Both the position numbers and the translations under genes were made by a program. From contig NZ_FNEG01000005.1 in NCBI RefSeq assembly GCF_900100075.1, forward strand, positions 420,871 through 484,870: 64,000 bases of DNA, given 5' to 3'. Source of the DNA: Chryseobacterium jejuense. Lineage in GTDB: Bacteria > Bacteroidota > Bacteroidia > Flavobacteriales > Weeksellaceae. Positions 25,156 to 35,091 of this stretch are shown here, piece by piece. A model generated the notes under the pieces. That model saw nothing but the letters and a program-made list of their open reading frames with translations, was not told the origin of the DNA and did no database searches. Each line of letters begins with the position of its first letter. The stretch's first letter is position 1.

Positions 25156-25950
25156 TTACTTTTTGATAATTTTCTCAGAAACGGCATTCCCATTGACATT
25201 TCCTGTTACAAAATAAATCCCACTTTGTAGATTTTCTACATTAACAGATCCATTTTCAGAAACAGATGCTGTTTTTACAATTTGTCCATTTACATTGAAA
25301 ATTTTAACCTCAGATTTTATTCCAAAATAAATTTCATGATCAACAGAAGTATTTTTAATGAAAGTATTTTTAGATTTTACTATTTCAGAAGTAGCCAATG
25401 AACCAGAAGCACCTGTTACCTTTACATCATCAATTCTATAGTTACCAGAATTACTTGTTACAGAAGACCACCTAAGACTTAAAGTTGCAGCATTCTCTGC
25501 TCCTGCCGGTAATTGAATAGGTATCCCACTATTAACAAGCCCCCAAGCAGTAGCCTTTTTATTATAAGTATAAGTTACATCATTCCATGTTGTACCATCT
25601 GTGCTCCATTGAAATACAATATCCTTATCAAAAGCAGCAGCTCCTATTCCACCCCATATAATGGATATATTTGTATAACCAACTGTTGATAAATTAGAAT
25701 AGGTTAATGTATGGGTAATTCCATTGGGACCCTGGCCAACAAAGACAACATTCATAGCTCCTGAAGCCCCAGGATATTTATTTGTTGACACACTTGATCC
25801 ATTTAATTTCCAACCATTAGTAACATTAGTACTTGTCCAGCCTGTTGGTAATGTTGATGTAGTTCCAAAAGATTCTGACAAAAGAGTAGTTTGTCCAAAT
25901 GCAGTAATGGCAAGCATTGCTGTTGCCAATAACGAATAAAGTTTTTTCAT
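25156..25950 (-). CDS. secreted adhesin-like protein with T9SS type A sorting domain
   Basis: 264 aa. The signal peptide ends AFGQ. The mature domain starts LLSESFGTTSTLPTGWT, the form seen in cleaved-adhesin / choice-of-anchor domains, with LRWSS and GNYRIDDVKVTG closing the jelly roll. The tail VKIFNVNGQIVK and SGIYFVTGNVNGNAVSEKI is a type A sorting signal. It is the first of three tandem cargo genes, each with its own terminator or stop region. Confidence 0.87.
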   Translation of the reverse strand: MKKLYSLLATAMLAITAFGQTTLLSESFGTTSTLPTGWTSTNVTNGWKLNGSSVSTNKYPGASGAMNVVFVGQGPNGITHTLTYSNLSTVGYTNISIIWGGIGAAAFDKDIVFQWSTDGTTWNDVTYTYNKKATAWGLVNSGIPIQLPAGAENAATLSLRWSSVTSNSGNYRIDDVKVTGASGSLATSEIVKSKNTFIKNTSVDHEIYFGIKSEVKIFNVNGQIVKTASVSENGSVNVENLQSGIYFVTGNVNGNAVSEKIIKK

Positions 25951-26100
25951 GATTATAATTTTATATTATTTATAATTTCAGAGGCTAAATTACTCTTAAT
26001 TTTAAGGACTTAACAATATTTGGATTAATTTTCTGTTAATAATAGTTGACACTCTGCTATTAACATTTTTTAATTACTTTTACGAATTATTTTTCAGGAG

Positions 26101-29100
26101 TTGCGGAATATTTTTATCCTATTCATTGTTTTTTTCTTTGGCATATTTTCAGGAAATGCTCAGGTATTTTCATGGAAAAATCCCAACGTTCCTGAGGACA
26201 GTGCTAAAAAAGATAGTATTCTCGTTGCTAAGCTTGAACAGGACATTTTTGCAAAAGATACTTTAGACTTTATCCGAACTCATAACAGAATTGTTGTTGA
26301 TGAAGCCGTACTGGCAAAAAATGATAAAAAGAGGTTTTTAGGTGAACTTAATTCTAAAGGTTCCATTATCCGTGGAATTACATTTGGTAATAATCAGGGA
26401 CAATCTGTACAAAGTTCTATGGATCTTCAGATCTCTGGACGACTTTCCAAAGATGTCACCATTTTAGCAAGTATTTCCGATCATAACTTACCCATTCAGG
26501 CTGATGGATATACCCAAACTTTAGAAGAGTTTGATAAAATCTACATGCAGCTTAACATTAAGGATAAATCTATTCTTAGAGCTGGACACCTTGACCTTAT
26601 GGAGTCTAAAAATTATTTTGCCAAATATCAGAGACGAAGCATGGGAATTCAGTTTCAGACAGAATTTGGAAAAGAAAATAAAACGTTTGTGGATATTTCT
26701 GCCGGTGTGGCACGAAGTGAATTTCACAGGATCCGTTTCCAAGGAGTTGAAGGAAACCAAGGACCTTATCGTTTAACAGGGAAAAATGGAGAACAGTTCA
26801 TTACTTTGATCTCTGGTTCTGAACAGGTATTTATTGACGGTATCTTAATGAAACGTGGGGAAAACCAGGATTATGTTATCAACTATAACACAGGTGAAGT
26901 TACCTTTACCAGTTTCCGTCCTATTTTCCAGCAGAATTTTATCACCATTTCGTACAACTACGCCAACAGGAATTATTCAAGATATTTATTTACCGGAAAG
27001 CTGGAACATCAAAGAGAAAAATTCAAAGTTGGGCTGAATTGGTTCATGGAAAATGATAACAAAAATGCACCTCTTGCTTTAAATTTATCTAAAGAAGATG
27101 AGCAGATTTTAGCCAATGCTGGAAATGATCCCAATCTGATGTATGCTCCATCAGGAGTTGTTACAGAGTATGATGTTAATAAAATTTTATACCGTTTAAA
27201 TCCTGCCGGAAGCTTCTATGAACTTTCCACAGACCCTAATGAAACGCTTTATCAGGTATCATTTACTTATTTTGGAGCTAATCAGGGAGATTATAAAACA
27301 GCAAAAACAACCAATAACGGACGTGTTTTTGAGTATGTAGGGCCCAATGCAGGAGATTATAGAGCAGTAAGAAAGCTTCCTTCACCACAGAAATCTCAGG
27401 TATTCTCTCTTAATTCTGAATATTTGCTAAATGAAGGAAAAATAGGTGCAGATATCTCCTTAAGTAATTATGATATCAACCTGTTTTCATCTAAAGATTC
27501 TGACCAGAATACAGGCTATGCTTATCGTATCTTCGGAAACAAGACCTTTACAAGAAGCTCTTGGAAAGGTACTCCAAGCTTTGAATATCAGTATATAGAC
27601 AAACAGTTTCATATCCTGGATCGTATCAATGATGTAGAATTCTCCAGAGACTTCAATTTAACACAGGAGTTTAACAAAAAGACACAGAATCGTTTTATCT
27701 TCAGCTTTTTAAACAAGTGGAATAATAAATCTACATTAAATTACCGTATCAATTATTTAAATGAGCAAAACTCTTATAAAGGGATTAAAAATGATCTTGA
27801 TTTTGGTTGGATCACCGGAAAATTCTTTACAAAAGGAAATCTATCCTACCTGAGTACTAATGCAACGCTTCAGGACACCAAATTCATTCGTGGTGGGATT
27901 TCAACGGAATTTACAGGAAAGAAAGGAAGCTGGGCAATAGGGGGAAGCATGGAGCATAATGAGAAGAAGTACAATGACACTCAACTTATGGATGTCACAA
28001 GTTTCAGCTGGAAAGAAATTTTCGTTCAAAAGAAAATAGGAGACAGTACCCGTACCAAATTGCTTGCTAAAGTATACATGAGGGATAATGACTCAGTTCG
28101 TGACAACAGGCTTCAGAATATGAATAATATTCTTGGATTCATGGCGGAAAGTCAGATTATCAAAACTGAAAGAACAACTTTGAATGCATTGATTCATTAC
28201 AGAAAATTCTTTTATTCAGGCCCAGAAGGCGAGGTCACTAAAAATAATGACTTTGTGGTTGGAAATATTCTTTACAATCAACAACTTTTCAGAAATGGGA
28301 TGCGTTTACAGGCGTTTTACGAGCTTGGAAACGGACAGGAAGCACAAAGGGAGTTTCAGTATATTAAAGTAACGGATGGACAAGGTGTTTATAAATGGAC
28401 AGACTACAATGGTGACGGTATTCAGCAGCTTGACGAATTTGAAATTGCCGAATATTCCGACCTAGCTAAATACATTAGGGTTTATACCAACTCTGTACGA
28501 TATATTCCTTCTAATAAAAACAAATTACAGTTGGCTTTATTTGTAAATCCGGCGATTGTCTTTAATTCGGAAAATGCCTTCTTAAAACGTTGGAATTTCA
28601 ATATTTCATTAAATTCCCAAAACTCATTCTATAAAAAAGATAAGGTTCTGGTATTAAATCCGTTTGAGAAAAATAGCGATCAGATCCTTAAAAATCAAAA
28701 TATTTTAACCTCGGTACAGTTCAATCCGACCGATAAATCCGGATGGAATGGAAACTACCGATTCATTACCAACGATAACCTTATCAATGCTAATTTCAGT
28801 AACGAAGAACGTGAGCAAACTTCCCATTTCCTGAATATTGGATATTGGTTCAATAAAGAATTCAGGATAGACTGGGAAAACTCTGTTCATGATATCAAAA
28901 ATACCTCACAGTTATTTGCAACAAGAGATTATCGTTTAAATAATTTTGAAACCAAACCAAAGGCCACCTATAAGTTTACAGATGCTCTTCAGGCCGAGCT
29001 TTCGTCTGCATACCGCCAAAAACAAAGGATAGATGGTGAAGAATTGTTAAAAGCTTTTGATGTTACAGGAACCATCCAATGGGAATTCAGAAAGACTTCC

Positions 29101-29328
29101 ATTCGTGGAAATTTCTCTTTCATCAACAATAATTTCAATGGTAATAATTTCAGTATTGTAGGAAACCAGATGCTAGATGGTCTGAAACCAGGAAAAAACC
29201 AGGTATGGAGTGTATTCATTCAGCAGGCAATCAATTCATTTATCCAATTGAATTTAAATTACGAAGGAAGAAACTCCGGAGAAAGAACCATCCACATCGG
29301 AAGCATGCAGGTAAAAGCAAGTTTCTAA
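26101..29328 (+). CDS. large outer-membrane beta-barrel protein of unknown function
   Basis: 1075 aa with a TTG start and a signal peptide ending SGNAQ. The N-terminal part contains GSIIRGITFGNNQGQSVQSS and ILASISDHNLPIQADGYTQT, then LRAGHLDLMESKNYFAKYQR. This pattern is shared by conserved Bacteroidota OMPs that distantly resemble SprA repeats. The rest is alternating beta-strands with many aromatic girdle residues up to the terminal MQVKASF, typical of an outer-membrane barrel C-terminus. Its role is unknown. It is divergent from the T9SS cargo genes. Confidence 0.72.
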   Translation: MRNIFILFIVFFFGIFSGNAQVFSWKNPNVPEDSAKKDSILVAKLEQDIFAKDTLDFIRTHNRIVVDEAVLAKNDKKRFLGELNSKGSIIRGITFGNNQGQSVQSSMDLQISGRLSKDVTILASISDHNLPIQADGYTQTLEEFDKIYMQLNIKDKSILRAGHLDLMESKNYFAKYQRRSMGIQFQTEFGKENKTFVDISAGVARSEFHRIRFQGVEGNQGPYRLTGKNGEQFITLISGSEQVFIDGILMKRGENQDYVINYNTGEVTFTSFRPIFQQNFITISYNYANRNYSRYLFTGKLEHQREKFKVGLNWFMENDNKNAPLALNLSKEDEQILANAGNDPNLMYAPSGVVTEYDVNKILYRLNPAGSFYELSTDPNETLYQVSFTYFGANQGDYKTAKTTNNGRVFEYVGPNAGDYRAVRKLPSPQKSQVFSLNSEYLLNEGKIGADISLSNYDINLFSSKDSDQNTGYAYRIFGNKTFTRSSWKGTPSFEYQYIDKQFHILDRINDVEFSRDFNLTQEFNKKTQNRFIFSFLNKWNNKSTLNYRINYLNEQNSYKGIKNDLDFGWITGKFFTKGNLSYLSTNATLQDTKFIRGGISTEFTGKKGSWAIGGSMEHNEKKYNDTQLMDVTSFSWKEIFVQKKIGDSTRTKLLAKVYMRDNDSVRDNRLQNMNNILGFMAESQIIKTERTTLNALIHYRKFFYSGPEGEVTKNNDFVVGNILYNQQLFRNGMRLQAFYELGNGQEAQREFQYIKVTDGQGVYKWTDYNGDGIQQLDEFEIAEYSDLAKYIRVYTNSVRYIPSNKNKLQLALFVNPAIVFNSENAFLKRWNFNISLNSQNSFYKKDKVLVLNPFEKNSDQILKNQNILTSVQFNPTDKSGWNGNYRFITNDNLINANFSNEEREQTSHFLNIGYWFNKEFRIDWENSVHDIKNTSQLFATRDYRLNNFETKPKATYKFTDALQAELSSAYRQKQRIDGEELLKAFDVTGTIQWEFRKTSIRGNFSFINNNFNGNNFSIVGNQMLDGLKPGKNQVWSVFIQQAINSFIQLNLNYEGRNSGERTIHIGSMQVKASF

Positions 29329-29472
29329 AAACCCTACGTTTAAGGTTTAAGGTTAGTTATTTCCCACTAACTCTAAATTTTTCTTCCCACTACTCTAATA
29401 CTCTCAAACATCTTTCAAACTCATCATTCACAGTAATAGATAATATCATATTTTCTACTAATCAGAATTTTG

Positions 29473-29480
29473 TAAATTTG
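29473..29480 (+). promoter_or_regulatory. -7 box immediately before dus
   Basis: TAAATTTG matches TAnnTTTG and ends four bases before the ATG at 29485, suggesting a leaderless mRNA. Confidence 0.5.
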
Positions 29481-29484
29481 CACC

Positions 29485-30480
29485 ATGATAAAAATAGGCA
29501 ATATAGAACTGCCGGAATTTCCACTTTTGCTGGCTCCGATGGAAGACGTAAGTGATCCTCCGTTCAGACGTTTGTGTAAAATGCACGGTGCAGATTTAAT
29601 GTATTCGGAATTTATTTCTTCCGAAGGGTTAATTCGTGATGCCATCAAGAGCCGTAAAAAACTGGATATTTTCGATTATGAAAGACCTGTCGGGATACAG
29701 ATTTTCGGTGGTGATGAAGAAGCAATGGCCATGTCTGCGAGAATTGTTGAAACAGTAAATCCAGACTTGGTAGACATTAATTTTGGTTGCCCTGTAAAAA
29801 AAGTAGTTTGCAAAGGAGCCGGAGCTGGAGTTTTGAAAGATATTGACCTTATGGTTCGTCTTACAAAGGCTGTAGTGAGCTCTACCCACCTTCCTGTAAC
29901 CGTTAAAACCCGTCTTGGATGGGACAGCACTTCTATCAATATTGACGAAGTAGCAGAACGTCTTCAGGAAACCGGAATTAAAGCACTTACCATACATGCC
30001 AGAACCCGTGCTCAAATGTACAAGGGAGAAGCAGATTGGGAACATATTTCAAGAATTAAACAAAATCCTAATATTGAAATTCCGATTTTCGGAAACGGTG
30101 ATATTGATTCGCCTGAAAAAGCACTTGAATACAAACAAAAGTATGCTTGTGACGGAATAATGATTGGACGTGCTGCTATTGGATATCCTTGGATATTTAA
30201 TGAAATCAAGCATTTCTTTAAAACAGGTGAACATTTACCTGCTCCTACTATTTCAGATCGATTATTAGCAGTTCGTCAGCATGCTGAGTGGAGTGCAGAA
30301 TGGAAAGGGGAAAGATTAGGACTGGTAGAAATGAGACAGCATTACAGCAACTATTTCAGAGGTATTCCTCACTTCAAGGATTTTAGAAAAAGATTCCTTG
30401 AAGTTTTCACCTTAGAAGAAATGGATGCACTGATTAAGGAAACCCAGCAATTCTACGAAGAATATCAGGCTCAGGTATAA
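29485..30480 (+). CDS. dusB: tRNA-dihydrouridine synthase (DusB-like)
   Basis: Reduces uridines in tRNA D-loops using FMN. The 331-aa length is normal. Motifs are LAPMEDVSDPPFRRLC near the N-terminus, DINFGCPVKKVVCKGAGAG with the catalytic cysteine, TVKTRLGWD, TIHARTRAQMYKGEADW and GIMIGRAAIGYPWIF. It is followed by a terminator shared with the convergent deoC. Confidence 0.95.
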   Translation: MIKIGNIELPEFPLLLAPMEDVSDPPFRRLCKMHGADLMYSEFISSEGLIRDAIKSRKKLDIFDYERPVGIQIFGGDEEAMAMSARIVETVNPDLVDINFGCPVKKVVCKGAGAGVLKDIDLMVRLTKAVVSSTHLPVTVKTRLGWDSTSINIDEVAERLQETGIKALTIHARTRAQMYKGEADWEHISRIKQNPNIEIPIFGNGDIDSPEKALEYKQKYACDGIMIGRAAIGYPWIFNEIKHFFKTGEHLPAPTISDRLLAVRQHAEWSAEWKGERLGLVEMRQHYSNYFRGIPHFKDFRKRFLEVFTLEEMDALIKETQQFYEEYQAQV

Positions 30481-30485
30481 AAATA

Positions 30486-30515
30486 AAAACCATCAAATTA
30501 ACTTGATGGTTTTTT
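30486..30515. terminator. bidirectional terminator between dusB and deoC
   Basis: Stem AAACCATCAA/TTGATGGTTT with A and T runs on the two sides. Confidence 0.88.
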
Positions 30516-30536
30516 ATTTGTTCTTGAATATCAAAT

Positions 30537-31280
30537 TTAATATCCGCCTGATGAAGCTTCATTTTTAATGAGTGCCAATGCTGAGGAAGTTCCAATTCTC
30601 TTCACTCCCATAGTAATCATTTTTTCAGCATCTTCAGGAGTTCTTACTCCTCCGGCAGCTTTTACAGGAAGTTTTCCAGCGTTATCCAACATAATTTTTA
30701 TTCCTTCAAATGTTGCCCCATTAGGCTTCCCATCTGTAGTTTCATAAAATCCGGTTGATGATTTAACAAAGATATGAGGTAAATCATTGGCTGAAAAATT
30801 CTCTTCTGCCCAGTTCGAAATATTTTTGGTAAGATCTGCAATCTGAGCATCAGTAAGGGCTGCGATTTCAATGATCCATTTTGTAATTTTATGGTGTTCC
30901 AAAGCCAGCTTTGTACATTTTACAAATTCTTCTTTTACCAAGTCAGTATTTCCCTGAAGATAAGCACTGTAATTAATTACAAAATCCAGCTCATCTGCTC
31001 CATCTTCAATAGCTTTTGAGGCTTCTGCAAGCTTCTCTTCTACCGAATATGTTCCTTCATGGAATCCTATTACAGTTCCTACTGCAACATTTGAATTTCT
31101 CTCCTGAATATATTTTTTAATCTCCGCTACATAATCCGGCCTAATCATTACTGCAAAAATACCATTATCAATGGCTACCTGTGCAAGTTCTTTATCAATC
31201 TGAAGAGTTCCTTCATGTGAAATACCTGATTGTTCCGGTGTCTTCAAGTAAGTTGAATCCAAATATTGGGCTATGTTCAT
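30537..31280 (-). CDS. deoC: deoxyribose-phosphate aldolase
   Basis: Cleaves 2-deoxyribose-5-phosphate into acetaldehyde and glyceraldehyde-3-phosphate. 247 aa. Conserved parts are VGTVIGFHEG, GADELDFVINY, the region with the Schiff-base lysine IFVKSSTGF (about residues 172-180), and VKAAGGVRTPEDAEKM. The next gene upstream, five bases away on the same strand, encodes an Lrp-type regulator, so the pair is probably one transcript. Confidence 0.96.
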   Translation of the reverse strand: MNIAQYLDSTYLKTPEQSGISHEGTLQIDKELAQVAIDNGIFAVMIRPDYVAEIKKYIQERNSNVAVGTVIGFHEGTYSVEEKLAEASKAIEDGADELDFVINYSAYLQGNTDLVKEEFVKCTKLALEHHKITKWIIEIAALTDAQIADLTKNISNWAEENFSANDLPHIFVKSSTGFYETTDGKPNGATFEGIKIMLDNAGKLPVKAAGGVRTPEDAEKMITMGVKRIGTSSALALIKNEASSGGY

Positions 31281-31284
31281 ATCG

Positions 31285-31755
31285 TTATACTTTCAATTGT
31301 CTGTAAATACCTTGTTCCAAAGATATAAAAGTTTCTGTTCTTGTTACTCCTTTCAGTTTTTGGAGTTTGCTAAGAATTTGCATCAAATGATCATTATCTT
31401 TACAAAGAACTTTAAGGAATATTGTATAATTCCCTGTTGTATAGTGGGCTTCCACTACTTCATTGATATCATGCAAAGATTTTACCACTTCAGGGTAATG
31501 GCTTGGCTGATCCAAAAAAACTCCGATATAAGAAATTACTTTATATCCAATTTTTTTAGGATTAAGGAATGAAATTGAATTTTCAATAACTCCTGCATGT
31601 TCCAGTTTTTTAATCCTTTGGTGTACCGCTGTTGTAGAGATCCCAACATTCTTTGAAATGTGTGCTAAAGAAGTTTTAGCATTATCCATCAACATGTAGA
31701 TTATTTCCTTGTCGATGGAATCTAAATGATAGCTTGTGTTACTCGAATTTTTCAT
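31285..31755 (-). CDS. Lrp/AsnC family transcriptional regulator
   Basis: 156 aa. The N-terminal winged helix-turn-helix (about residues 10-60) includes LDSIDKEIIYMLMDNAKTSL and VGISTTAVHQRIKKLE. The C-terminal RAM/ACT-like effector domain contains GNYTIFLKVLCKD. It lies just upstream of deoC on the same strand. Targets cannot be inferred beyond likely autoregulation or local control. Confidence 0.93.
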   Translation of the reverse strand: MKNSSNTSYHLDSIDKEIIYMLMDNAKTSLAHISKNVGISTTAVHQRIKKLEHAGVIENSISFLNPKKIGYKVISYIGVFLDQPSHYPEVVKSLHDINEVVEAHYTTGNYTIFLKVLCKDNDHLMQILSKLQKLKGVTRTETFISLEQGIYRQLKV

Positions 31756-31783
31756 TTTCTACTTTTTTATTATTTATGTTTTT

Positions 31784-32719
31784 TTATGATAAGCTTTTAA
31801 ACTTTACAAAAACCGGGAAATGATCGCTGTATCCGCCTAAATACCGGGTGCCTGCATAAGTTCGGAAAGGTCGTCCTTCAAAATTTCTGGTCCTGCTGCT
31901 GAGTTTCTCAGAATTAAACACACGGGCTTCCTGAAAAGCTAGTGTTGTATTGTCAAGAAGGGATCTCGACATCATAATCTGATCATACAGCAATCCAGAC
32001 TTATAATGAAAAGTAGAATAATTTCTTGTAGAAAACAACTCCTGAAAAGGATTCATCAAAACCTTCTCATGATCATTGTCATAGAGAATTTGTACTAAAT
32101 TTTCATCATCCGGGTTTTCATTAAAATCACCACACAATATGACATGTTCCTTATCAGCATCTACAATTTTCATGATCCGCTGCCGAACCTCATTCAATAT
32201 AAAGGCTCTTTTAGGTTTATTGATATCTTTTTCCCGCTTAGAGGGAAGATGGGCGATAAAGACATTAATAATTTCCCCTTTATATTTAATTTTTGAAAAA
32301 AGTACGTCTCTGGTTGTGTCGTAATTTCCTGTGTTTTTATAGGTTATTTCAAAAAAGAAAGTAATGGTTTCAGAATCGATAACCTCTACTTTATTTTTAT
32401 TATATAACATGGCTACATCCACTTTTCTTTCATCCATAGAATTGTAATGTACAATTCCATATTCAGAATTAAAAGGTTCCATTTCTACAAGATCTTCTAA
32501 AACTTTCCTTCCGGAAACTTCCGATAATCCTATAATAAATGGCAATACTCCATTTTCCTCCTTCATCAATTGAAATGCATGAGAGATTTTAAAAAGCTTG
32601 TTTTTATATCTTTTCTCATCCCAGTTTCTTAAACCTGACTTTGTAGGATCTAATTTATGGACAGGCTTAGGGTCGGGTAAAAATAAATTTTCAACATTAT
32701 AAAAAGAGAACAGTTCCAT
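31784..32719 (-). CDS. endonuclease/exonuclease/phosphatase family protein
   Basis: 312 aa from the ATG at 32719; a GTG-TTG pair precedes it in frame. EEP-fold motifs are FYNVENLF at the N-terminus, the central HVILCGDFNENP metal site, a QIMMS segment and the terminal GGYSDHFPVFVKF. It has no signal peptide, so it is probably a cytoplasmic Mg-dependent nuclease or phosphodiesterase of unknown substrate. Confidence 0.88.
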   Translation of the reverse strand: MELFSFYNVENLFLPDPKPVHKLDPTKSGLRNWDEKRYKNKLFKISHAFQLMKEENGVLPFIIGLSEVSGRKVLEDLVEMEPFNSEYGIVHYNSMDERKVDVAMLYNKNKVEVIDSETITFFFEITYKNTGNYDTTRDVLFSKIKYKGEIINVFIAHLPSKREKDINKPKRAFILNEVRQRIMKIVDADKEHVILCGDFNENPDDENLVQILYDNDHEKVLMNPFQELFSTRNYSTFHYKSGLLYDQIMMSRSLLDNTTLAFQEARVFNSEKLSSRTRNFEGRPFRTYAGTRYLGGYSDHFPVFVKFKSLS

Positions 32720-33058
32720 CAACACAAATTTCTATACTTTAATTAATATGCTCTTTTTCCTAATTGTAAATTTATTATTTTTTTCAAATCGCATTGATTT
32801 GTTCACAATGTTAACAAATCAATTTATAATAAGAAATATTTCAAATGTAATAAAAAAAATCAATAAAACCATTAATAGTGAATTAAATTTTCAATTAATC
32901 TATTATTTCATTCAATATATCAGAATTAAAATAATGAACAAAATTTTAAATATCGAAAACAAAAATCCAATTAAAAGACCAAAGTTGCTAATATTTTCCT
33001 TTTCACTTACAAAAATAACAAATATTATTCCATTTAATTTATAGACAAATAGAATAAA
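32720..33058. other. AT-rich intergenic stretch, no gene seen
   Basis: 339 bases of very AT-rich DNA. The only long frame (plus strand, 32748-33044) has a Ile/Asn/Lys/Phe-biased composition expected from random AT-rich sequence and no coding hallmark. No promoter pair or repeat was recognised. Confidence 0.6.
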
Positions 33059-33059
33059 T

Positions 33060-33083
33060 AAAAAAAATAGGGTTTAAATACCC
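33060..33083 (-). terminator. terminator of trmD
   Basis: On the minus strand, stem AGGGT/ACCCT is followed by a T-rich run, 13 bases after the trmD stop. Confidence 0.7.
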
Positions 33084-33095
33084 TGTAGCGCCATA

Positions 33096-33767
33096 TTAAA
33101 GGAGATCAGGGCGTTTTTCTTTAGTAATTCTTACTGCTTCATCGTGGCGCCATTCTTCAATTTTTCCAAAATTTCCGCTTAATAAGACTTTAGGAACCTC
33201 CAGTCCTTTATAGACTTCAGGTCTTGTATAAATAGGTGGCGACAAAAGATCATCCTGAAAACTATCTGTTAAAGCACTTTGTTCATCATTTAAAACTCCC
33301 GGAAGCAGTCTAATAATAGAATCAGCCAGTACACATGCTGCAAGCTCTCCACCGGTAAGCACATAGTCACCTATCGATATTTCTTTGGTAATATGAAGGT
33401 CTCTCACCCTCTGGTCTATTCCTTTATAATGTCCACAAAGGAAGATCAGATTATTTTTTATAGAAAGAGTATTGGCAATTTTCTGGTTCAGCGTTACTCC
33501 ATCTGGTGTAAGATAGATCACCTCATCATAATCTCTTTGAGACTTCAATTCTGAGATACATTTATCCAATGGCTCTACCATCATCACCATTCCAGCTCCG
33601 CCTCCGTAAGGTTCATCGTCAATTTGTTTGTGCTTATTGATTGCCCAGTCTCTCAGCTGATGAAAATGTACTTCTGCCAGTCCTTTGTCCATTGCTCTCT
33701 TTAAAATAGAGGTTGTAAATGGACTTTCCATCAATTCTGGAAGTACGCTTATGATATCAATTCTCAT
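33096..33767 (-). CDS. trmD: tRNA (guanine-N1-)-methyltransferase TrmD
   Basis: Methylates G37 of tRNAs reading CNN codons. 223 aa, normal length. Trefoil-knot SPOUT motifs: MRIDIISVLPELMESPF at the start, DEPYGGGAGMVM, YLTPDGVTLNQ, LCGHYKGIDQRV and EISIGDYVLTGGELAA. It overlaps the end of the upstream oxidoreductase gene by four bases, so translation is probably coupled. Confidence 0.97.
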   Translation of the reverse strand: MRIDIISVLPELMESPFTTSILKRAMDKGLAEVHFHQLRDWAINKHKQIDDEPYGGGAGMVMMVEPLDKCISELKSQRDYDEVIYLTPDGVTLNQKIANTLSIKNNLIFLCGHYKGIDQRVRDLHITKEISIGDYVLTGGELAACVLADSIIRLLPGVLNDEQSALTDSFQDDLLSPPIYTRPEVYKGLEVPKVLLSGNFGKIEEWRHDEAVRITKEKRPDLL

Positions 33768-35026
33768 TGTAATGTTCCGTTTTTCTTAGTAGGTATAATA
33801 ATTAATCTTAAGGAAGAATCCTTGTTGATATAGCTCCACATCCAGTTGAAGAATATGGCCAGCTTATTTCGAACGCTCAAAATTAGCATTAAATGGAGAA
33901 ACATCCAGAAATACCAGGCTAAAAATCCCTGGAATTTTATAAATGGTAAATCTACAACGGCTCTGTGCTTTCCTATAGTTGCTAAAGAACCTTGATCATC
34001 GTATTCATACTCTTTCCATTCACTGGAAGTTTTCTTCAACAGGTTCTTTCCTAAGTTTTTGGCCTGATTAATGGCTACATTGGCAACCTGTGGATGTCCC
34101 TGTGGATATTTAGGGGTTTCCATATAAGCAATATCTCCGATTGCATATACATTATCATACCCCTTTACTTTGTTGTATCGGTCTACGATATATCTGTTTC
34201 TTACTAATTTTTCTTCAGGGAATCCGTCAATTACATTTCCCGTAACTCCTGCTGCCCAGATTACATTATTAGAGGGTATTTCTTTCCCGCTTTTCAAATG
34301 TACTTTATCCCCATCATAATCTGTAACTACTTCTCCACTCATGAAGGTTACCCCAAGATCTTTAAGGTATTTTTCAGATTTCTCCTGGGCTTCACTGCTC
34401 ATTACAGCAAGTGGTTTCTCTGTAGAACTTACGAGAATGATTTTCAGATGATCGAAATTCATATAAGGATAATCTCTCGGAAGAATATCTTTTTTCATTT
34501 CAGCAAAAGCACCCGCCAGCTCTACACCGGTTGGTCCGCTTCCTACGATAACGATATTCCAGTTCCCGTCATCACTGCGGCTTTTTTCAATAATCAGTTT
34601 TTCAAAGGTCATCAAAACGTGATTTCTGATACTGATGGCTTCCTGGGTATTTTTCATACCGAAAGCTTTCCCTTCAAGTTCTTTGTTACCGAAAAAATTA
34701 GTTTTACACCCTGTTGCAATGATGAGTTTATCGTAAGTAAATTCAGCCTCATCGGTAATGACTTTATTATTAGCAGCATCAATTTCCTTTACATCCGTCA
34801 TCCGGAACTGAGTGTTTCTGGATTGCTGAAAAATCTTTCTGAATGGGAAAGAAATGTTGGAAGGTTCTATCCTTCCGGAGGCTACCTGATAAAAAAGCGG
34901 CTGAAACATATGATGGTTCATCCGATCCAGAACAATAACCTTTTTATTCTTGTTATTCAATGTTTTTGCAAGCTGCAGCCCCGCAAATCCTCCTCCTATA
35001 ATGATGATTTTTTCGCGTGTTTCCAT
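33764..35026 (-). CDS. ndh: type II NADH dehydrogenase-like FAD oxidoreductase
   Basis: 420 aa from the ATG at 35026. FAD motif IIIGGGFAGLQLAKTL at residues 7-22 and NAD motif NIVIVGSGPTGVELAGAF near residues 157-174. The third conserved block is AIGDIAYM. The C-terminus carries a hydrophobic stretch (WYFWMFLHLMLIL) for membrane attachment, as in NDH-2 enzymes that pass electrons from NADH to quinone without pumping protons. It is cotranscribed with trmD. Confidence 0.88.
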   Translation of the reverse strand: METREKIIIIGGGFAGLQLAKTLNNKNKKVIVLDRMNHHMFQPLFYQVASGRIEPSNISFPFRKIFQQSRNTQFRMTDVKEIDAANNKVITDEAEFTYDKLIIATGCKTNFFGNKELEGKAFGMKNTQEAISIRNHVLMTFEKLIIEKSRSDDGNWNIVIVGSGPTGVELAGAFAEMKKDILPRDYPYMNFDHLKIILVSSTEKPLAVMSSEAQEKSEKYLKDLGVTFMSGEVVTDYDGDKVHLKSGKEIPSNNVIWAAGVTGNVIDGFPEEKLVRNRYIVDRYNKVKGYDNVYAIGDIAYMETPKYPQGHPQVANVAINQAKNLGKNLLKKTSSEWKEYEYDDQGSLATIGKHRAVVDLPFIKFQGFLAWYFWMFLHLMLILSVRNKLAIFFNWMWSYINKDSSLRLIIIPTKKNGTLQ

Positions 35027-35074
35027 AATACACAAATTTACTGATTTTATTTAGCATTTAGTAGTGAAAAAAGT

Positions 35075-35082
35075 TAGTTTTG
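35075..35082 (+). promoter_or_regulatory. -7 box of the GH25 gene
   Basis: TAGTTTTG matches TAnnTTTG and ends nine bases before the ATG at 35092, giving a very short leader. Confidence 0.45.
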
Positions 35083-35091
35083 CAAAACTTT

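Noticed and set aside
32748..33044. 98-codon plus-strand frame in AT-rich DNA
   Set aside because: Composition is dominated by Ile, Asn, Lys and Phe as expected of random AT-rich sequence. There is no promoter or conserved motif and it is flanked by other non-coding signals.
34298..35044. 248-codon frame antisense to the NDH-2 gene
   Set aside because: The minus-strand frame carries clear FAD and NAD motifs. The antisense frame has none and is a shadow of codon bias.
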